64,000 nucleotides of DNA from Sepioteuthis lessoniana. Its lineage: Eukaryota; Mollusca; Cephalopoda; Myopsida; Loliginidae. The stretch's first letter is position 1. Each line of letters begins with the position of its first letter. A program made the translations under genes and the position numbers. The DNA lies in NCBI GenBank assembly GCA_963585895.1, contig OY757904.1, forward strand, positions 90,311,168-90,375,167. The letters are read 5' to 3'. The notes beneath the pieces are model-generated. The model made no database searches, was not told the origin of the DNA, and saw only the letters and a list, made by a program, of their open reading frames with translations. Below, one piece after another: positions 59,533-64,000 of this stretch.

Positions 59533-59889
59533 GGGAGACAACTCTGTGCTATCAGTACTTGATCATGATAATGACGATCTAAAAGATACAATGCCTTTTT
59601 TAATGATTTTGAAAAAATGCAGATCCTACTTTTATTTCTTAAGTTGAACAATTTTGATTGCTAATGAAGGTAACTCTGAATGTTTACAGTTATCTAATTT
59701 AGAAATATTCGAACTTTTATGCTGAACATTAAACTGTGAAGAAAATTTGAAATCATCATTCCGCTCATTACGTTTTTCCTTCTTCCATAATAGAGCAAGC
59801 AGGGACATGTCTTCTAATGATATTTGCTATGTTTATCAGTGCAATCATCTATGGCATCAAGACCAAGGGGTTAATCCTGTTAGGGCTTG

Positions 59890-60720
59890 AAACCTCTTGA
59901 AAATTAGGCCTAGTGACTCTCAATTTAACAATCAAAGCAAGGATTCTACCCAGTGAAAAACCACAGAAATACCAGTATGAGACTAGTCGTGACCTGAAAT
60001 TAGCATTGATCAACACACAAAAATTATTCCAAGGCTATAAAAAATGTGAGAACATACTAACTACAAATTTCTTGATATGTCAGATGGGAGTAAACGATAA
60101 ATGTAAACTGGACAATAACTTAAGAGCCGAGTTTGGTTCTCATGTGAATCAAGGAATCATAACCTCAGTAACCAAACTTACCTTATGGGTTTACTTATTT
60201 GTTTGTTTCTAAAAGACTAATGGATCAGTCGAGCTATACATCCACTCTTGACACCTGAACAAAGCAATATTGCGATATCAGTACATACAAAGTTGTCATC
60301 TCGAAACATGGTACAAAGTTTTCACCATTTTGGATATCAAGTCAGGTTAGCAAATGAAGCAGAAAAAATAATCGCAGGAACTGACAACATCCATAACACA
60401 TTTGAAAAATATATATCCAATAATTTCTCAATTGGAGTAAAGAATGGTCAGGATCAATTTCAGAACTTTGACCATATCAAAAATATTCCTCAATGACCCG
60501 ACTATCTATGATTTGAAAGATGGTACTAAATATGGCAAAGTACTCAACGAAATCCTTCAAAGAGCCATAAAAAAAACCCTGTAAACTCAACCCCGTAAAT
60601 CTCGTGGAAGGTGCATCGGAAATATTATTCTTTGGTTATATCTTGTTAAAGAAGGGTGAAGAACAAGACCCGAAGGAGATTGACATAATTTTTCAACTGT
60701 AACTTCTCTTTCCAGGTTGG
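59890..60720 (+). other. Unassigned coding-like relic
   Basis: Two open frames (59913-60212, 99 aa; 60248-60496, 82 aa) have a protein-like composition. The second, LTPEQSNIAISVHTKLSSRN then MVQSFHHFGYQV, resembles proteins I have seen next to mobile elements, but I cannot name the family. Later frames (to 60720) are broken. Probably part of a decayed retroelement or DNA transposon. Confidence 0.3.
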
Positions 60721-60861
60721 AATATTGATTAAGCCACTCGGAGACCTGATATTCTTGAATAATGATTCATATGATCGTCTCCGCAATAAGCAGCAGGTAA
60801 GTAACACAGAAGAAATCCGTAAAACTGCTCTGATGAATCAATTCAACCCAAAACACCAGTC

Positions 60862-61800
60862 AGCTGGGGCTGTAGAATACACCCTCCGAGGGATAAAGCC
60901 CCCACCAACGAGGGCCCTGGATATAACATTAAACAATCTGATGGTAAGGTTCCAGTAATGTTGGAGCTTTGGGGGGTGCGGAGTACCCCTTCATTGCCAT
61001 CGTTCCCAGGTCCACTCTGGACCAGACTGGTAGTACCTGATAAGGGTCCTATCTATGGGTTAAATAGAACTAAACCGTGGTTTCTTGAGTTTACTGTTTT
61101 TTAACATTTAAGCAGCATATTTGTAAAAGACTGAATTGTTTAAAATAAAACTGTTTTGACATCTAAACTGCGCACTTATGCCAAACTGAACTGCTCTTAA
61201 TAGAACTGGTTTGACATCTAAACTGTGTACTTATGCTGAACTGAATTATCTTAAATAAAACTGTTTCGAAATTACCTCTGAGTATTGCCCCGTCGGCTAG
61301 GACTGTAGAATAAACCGACTGCACCTCGGCAGAGGGGTAAGATCCCCCAACGAGTGTCCTGATATGACAATAAACAATCTGATTGTAAGGTTCCAGTGAT
61401 GCTGGGGCTTTGGGCAATGCCATTGCTCCCAGGTCCACTCTGACAGAGCCTTATCTATGGGTTAAATAGAACTAAACTGCATACTTATGCTGAAGTAAAT
61501 TGTTTGAAATGGAACTGTTTTTGACATTGAAACTGTACTTACGCTAAACTGAATTGTTTAATATAGAACTTTGACTTATAGCTGTGTGTAAACAAAATCT
61601 TTACTTATACTAAATTGAATTGGCTGAATTAGAACAGTTTGAATAAACTGAATAGCTTGAAATAGAAATGTTTTTGACAATTAAACTGTGAACTCAAGGT
61701 AAACTGAATTGTTTGAAACAGAACTGACTATTTGCATAAAATTGCATTTGGCATTGCACAACTTACAAAGGTGGATGAGCTATAAACCCAAACAACCAAC
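60862..61800 (+). mobile_element. SINE-like dispersed repeat, dimer with expanded internal tandem repeats (copies 4 and 5)
   Basis: Head 1 60862-61080 and head 2 61285-61470 share GGCTGGGGCTGTAGAATACA-type start, GAGGGATAAAGCCCCCA, AACAATCTGATGGTAAGG, TTCCAGTAATGTTGGAGC, CATTGCCATCGTTCCCAGG and GGGTTAAATAGAACTAAAC. Each is followed by 50-60-bp units of the type CTGAATTGTTTRAAATARAA...GACATYTAAACTGTGTACTT (61125-61265, about 3 units; 61490-61740, about 5 units). A 3' end, GGATGAGCTATAAACCCAAA with CAACCAACCAGCC, closes it at about 61770-61800. Confidence 0.75.
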
Positions 61801-61814
61801 CAGCCAAAACACTA

Positions 61815-62460
61815 ATCATTGCGCAGATTGACGTGTCAACTGCGGTGCTTGGTGCATCTCTCCATCAGAAAGATATGCCCATGTTTTTTGCTCGCAAAAT
61901 CCTTTCAGAACAGGAGACATGACTCCCTACTATCGAAAAGGGAATGCTAGCAGTTTTAGACCAGAAAAAAATTCATCACTATATATTGGACCAATGAGAG
62001 ACAACTCAGACTCACCATATACTATTAGTGTGAATGATGCTTCAGAAATTAGTACGTGTGCCTAGAAAACTCTAGCTGAATTGCTCAATGGGAGGTTCAT
62101 TTGAACACAATTTGTCTCTAAAGAGCGGCTTGGGGACGAGTAAACCAGAGAGATGATAAGACAAAGGTCTGTTATGATCAATAAAATAACCTGCAAATAT
62201 TCACCGTTGTATGCAAGCCAACAAGTCCGTGTCCAGGGTGAGAAAAATTGTGGGGTCCTGGATTAATTAAACAGACTACTGTAGAGCAAAGCTCACACTT
62301 AGTTGATGGAAGCACTTATCAAAGGAACCGACATTTCCTTAAGCCTGCCAAAGATGATATATCTAAACCCATGTGTGATAACAAACACCGTCATCCTCCG
62401 ACAGTTTCTATCAAAAAGTCACCCACAGACTTGTTATATTTAGAACAGTCATAGACTAGT
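61815..62460 (+). pseudogene. Ty3/gypsy RNase H and pol C-terminal relic
   Basis: From 61826: IDVSTAVLGASLHQKDMPMF then FARKILSEQET, a stop, LPTIEKGMLAVLDQKKIHHY. This is the gypsy RNase H pattern (D..GLGA, (A)SR.LS..E, IEKE.LA(V), KFH.Y). Downstream, after broken frames, SHLVDGSTYQRNRHFLKPAK (about 62300-62350) matches the usual end of pol (DG..YRRNRxHL). RT and most of integrase are missing. Non-functional. Confidence 0.72.
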
Positions 62461-62699
62461 GGAGATCAGGACATTTTACAAATAGAAGATACTTTTATTT
62501 CAGGGCCAGGACCAATACAAGTCACTGGGGTTGGGTTGATCTAGACCAGTGCATTTTAGAGTTTTAATTACGTCTTTCTTCTTTTAGTTTAAATCATATA
62601 TTTTGCAAATACCAACTCGGTCGGTATTATCTAATCATTTAATTTCACTGTACTAAATGTAGCAATATGCTAAATTCACATTGCTTTGTTAGCAAACTT

Positions 62700-62930
62700 C
62701 TCCCAGTCTAATTTAATGGATTGAGATGTATGAGAACATTGACTCACGCGGATGCCTAAGGGAACTCCCCCTTTACCTCTTTTATTTTGTATTGATTAAC
62801 CGCTTCTTAAAAACCCACTTCCTGTTAGTGGTATTAATGGCCGCCCTTTGTAAATAAAGACGTGTTTACCCAAACCAATATCTTTGTTCTTAATTCAAGC
62901 TATCGACCGTGTCTCAACACGAGCAATCAT
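62700..62930 (+). mobile_element. Possible LTR of the Ty3 relic
   Basis: AATAAA (62853-62858) follows a mixed-composition stretch with CCCCCTTTACCTC and precedes AATATCTTTGTTCTTAATTC, a layout like the R/U5 part of an LTR, and it lies downstream of pol. No second copy in the window to confirm, and boundaries are uncertain. Confidence 0.35.
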
Positions 62931-63470
62931 TATAAATCTTGCTCGACAATATTTAATAAGTAATATTTATTCCTCGGATTATTCAACCTAATATCTTGAT
63001 CAGTTTGTTTTGCCTTTGTCAAATCAGACCAATTGTGTATCTAATCTTTAAAAGCTAATTTGTACTTTTACCTTTTCACCTCTTGTAAAGTAACAAGATA
63101 CTTACTGAATTCGTCTATATTTGAAGAGATAAAAAGAAAATGAGCAAGTGATAACTTATTTTTAAAGGTAATTAAATACATCGTGTTCTTCTTTCAAAAT
63201 TAAACATTCTTAATTTACGAAAGTAAGAATATTTAAAAGAATATTCTAAATCTATATGCAACTATCTGTAACAACGTAATGTAATTCCTACCATGCACCA
63301 TGAAAAAAGAATTTTAAAAATAGACGACCTACCAAGAAAATATTTAATAGAAGTCTCATTTTTAGGGGGGGGTCTGAAACATCGAGAAAACGAAACAGAA
63401 ATAGAAATCATTCTGACATATTCTGATCTTTTAAAATCGCCTAGCAACAAACATAAACATAATCACACGC
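62931..63470. other. AT-rich spacer
   Basis: No supported gene. The frame at 63293-63592 runs into a pyrimidine tract. Confidence 0.5.
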
Positions 63471-63567
63471 TTCTTTTTTTCCTTTCTTTTTTTTCCTTCC
63501 TTTTTTTCTTCCTTTCTTTTCTTTTCTTTTCTTTTCTTTCTTTTTCTCTTCCTTTCTTTTTTTCTTG
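63471..63567. repeat. Polypyrimidine tract, (TTTTC)n-like
   Basis: Impure T/C-only tract of about 97 bases, strongly strand-asymmetric. Confidence 0.9.
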
Positions 63568-63614
63568 CGATTTATCCGGCTATTTCTTATAATATGATTA
63601 TTTTACATTTACTT

Positions 63615-63725
63615 TTATTGTACGCATTTCTTCGAAGCCAAGGTGTCGCCAAAACGTCTTATTCTTAGCAGCTTTTCTGCCGTTGCAGTAAATTCTGACT
63701 TTTCCTGTACTGTTGCTCCGGCCAT
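63615..63725 (-). CDS. Candidate first coding exon of an unidentified gene (low confidence)
   Basis: An ATG at 63723-63725 (minus strand) in a strong context (AACATGGCC) opens a 36-codon frame, MAGATVQEKSEFTATAEKLL then RIRRFGDTLASKKCVQ, that stops at 63615. The peptide looks like a soluble N-terminus but I do not recognise it. GT dinucleotides near its end (for example TGC|GTACAA) could be a splice donor, though none is strong. A longer frame in another phase (63598-63849, 83 aa) overlaps and is equally unproven. A promoter-like segment lies upstream. Confidence 0.25.
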   Translation of the reverse strand: MAGATVQEKSEFTATAEKLLRIRRFGDTLASKKCVQ

Positions 63726-63779
63726 GTTTTTCTTCTTGCTTTCTGTAGGGTGTCTGAAGAGAAGTTAGTGTTCGCTGAG

Positions 63780-63870
63780 AGGTTGAGGGGCTATGCCACG
63801 TGACGTCATATACCGGATAATCACTCACTTTTCTGGCAGAGCCTCTCACCTCACTACGACCTAGTTCACC
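63780..63870. promoter_or_regulatory. Promoter-like segment with E-box/CRE between divergent ATGs
   Basis: CACGTG (63797-63802) overlaps a perfect cAMP-response palindrome TGACGTCA (63801-63808). The surrounding 63600-63940 is visibly richer in CpG than the rest of the window. It separates the minus-strand ATG at 63723 from a plus-strand ATG at 63871. Start-site evidence is lacking. Confidence 0.4.
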
Positions 63871-63948
63871 ATGGATTATCGATACGAGCTGTTGGCTTTA
63901 TCTTTGCGAGGAAAGACGTCTTCCAATCGGGGCTACATATTTTCATAA
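63871..63948 (+). other. Short plus-strand ORF or first exon beginning in a Kozak-like context
   Basis: TTCACCATGG gives a strong initiation context for a 25-codon frame (MDYRYELLALSLRGKTSSNR...). It could be a truncated view of an exon continuing by splicing beyond the window, or chance. Confidence 0.2.
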
Positions 63949-64000
63949 TGCTATACTGGAAAAACAAGATTCATTCGTTAATTCGGAAATTTTTCAAAAC

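Overview
This is a gene-poor, AT-rich metazoan nuclear window. It has one convincing complete protein-coding exon and a dense layer of simple repeats and decayed transposons. Long (TA)n, (CA)n/(TG)n and (GA)n runs, an intronless GPCR coding exon, RLE-type (R2-group) non-LTR retrotransposon relics, Ty3-type relics and SINEs ending in CCATAAAACCAAACCAACC-like tails together suggest a coleoid cephalopod, most likely an octopus. That taxonomic call is an inference from sequence style, not from a database match.

Layout. 0-2 kb: a rhodopsin-class GPCR on the minus strand (573-1778), with a splice acceptor one base before its ATG and a compound microsatellite in its probable 3'UTR. 4.3-8 kb: a SINE-like repeat, then a collapsed Ty3/gypsy element with a tandemly multiplied primer-binding region, gag with a mutated zinc knuckle, a protease DTGSD motif and a truncated RT. 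10-12.1 kb and 18-26.1 kb: seven minus-strand relics of one RLE-type LINE family, mostly joined head to tail. One copy carries a 554-bp inverted-repeat element with a tRNA-like core and 13-bp target-site duplications. Another is a mosaic with an APE-type LINE. 33-37.3 kb: a rearranged locus with a 91-bp duplication, an APE-LINE 3' fragment, a near-perfect 54-bp palindrome and three plus-strand RLE-LINE relics. 38.3-39.7 kb: a 1353-bp CACTR-ended DNA transposon relic carrying an uncharacterised protein with C-x2-C and H-x4-H motifs. 40.4-42 kb: an APE LINE. 44.65-45.17 kb: a foldback element held between two microsatellites. 46-47.6 kb: about 400-bp tandem repeats and a relatively GC-rich tract. 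47.9-50.8 kb: the longest RLE-LINE copy. 51.8-62.9 kb: SINEs with internal tandem repeats, an APE endonuclease fragment, a possible Penelope-like remnant and a Ty3 RNase H remnant. 63.6-64 kb: a CpG-containing, promoter-like segment with two divergent ATGs.

The genes do not form a pathway. Apart from the GPCR, and possibly a first exon at the right edge, everything recognisable is mobile-element derived and broken. The most unusual items are the CACTR element with its C2C/H4H protein, the inverted-repeat/tRNA-core insertion, the head-to-tail LINE array with its mosaic copy, and several short hairpins that include a pre-miRNA-like one. All names come from reading translated motifs by eye; no search was run.
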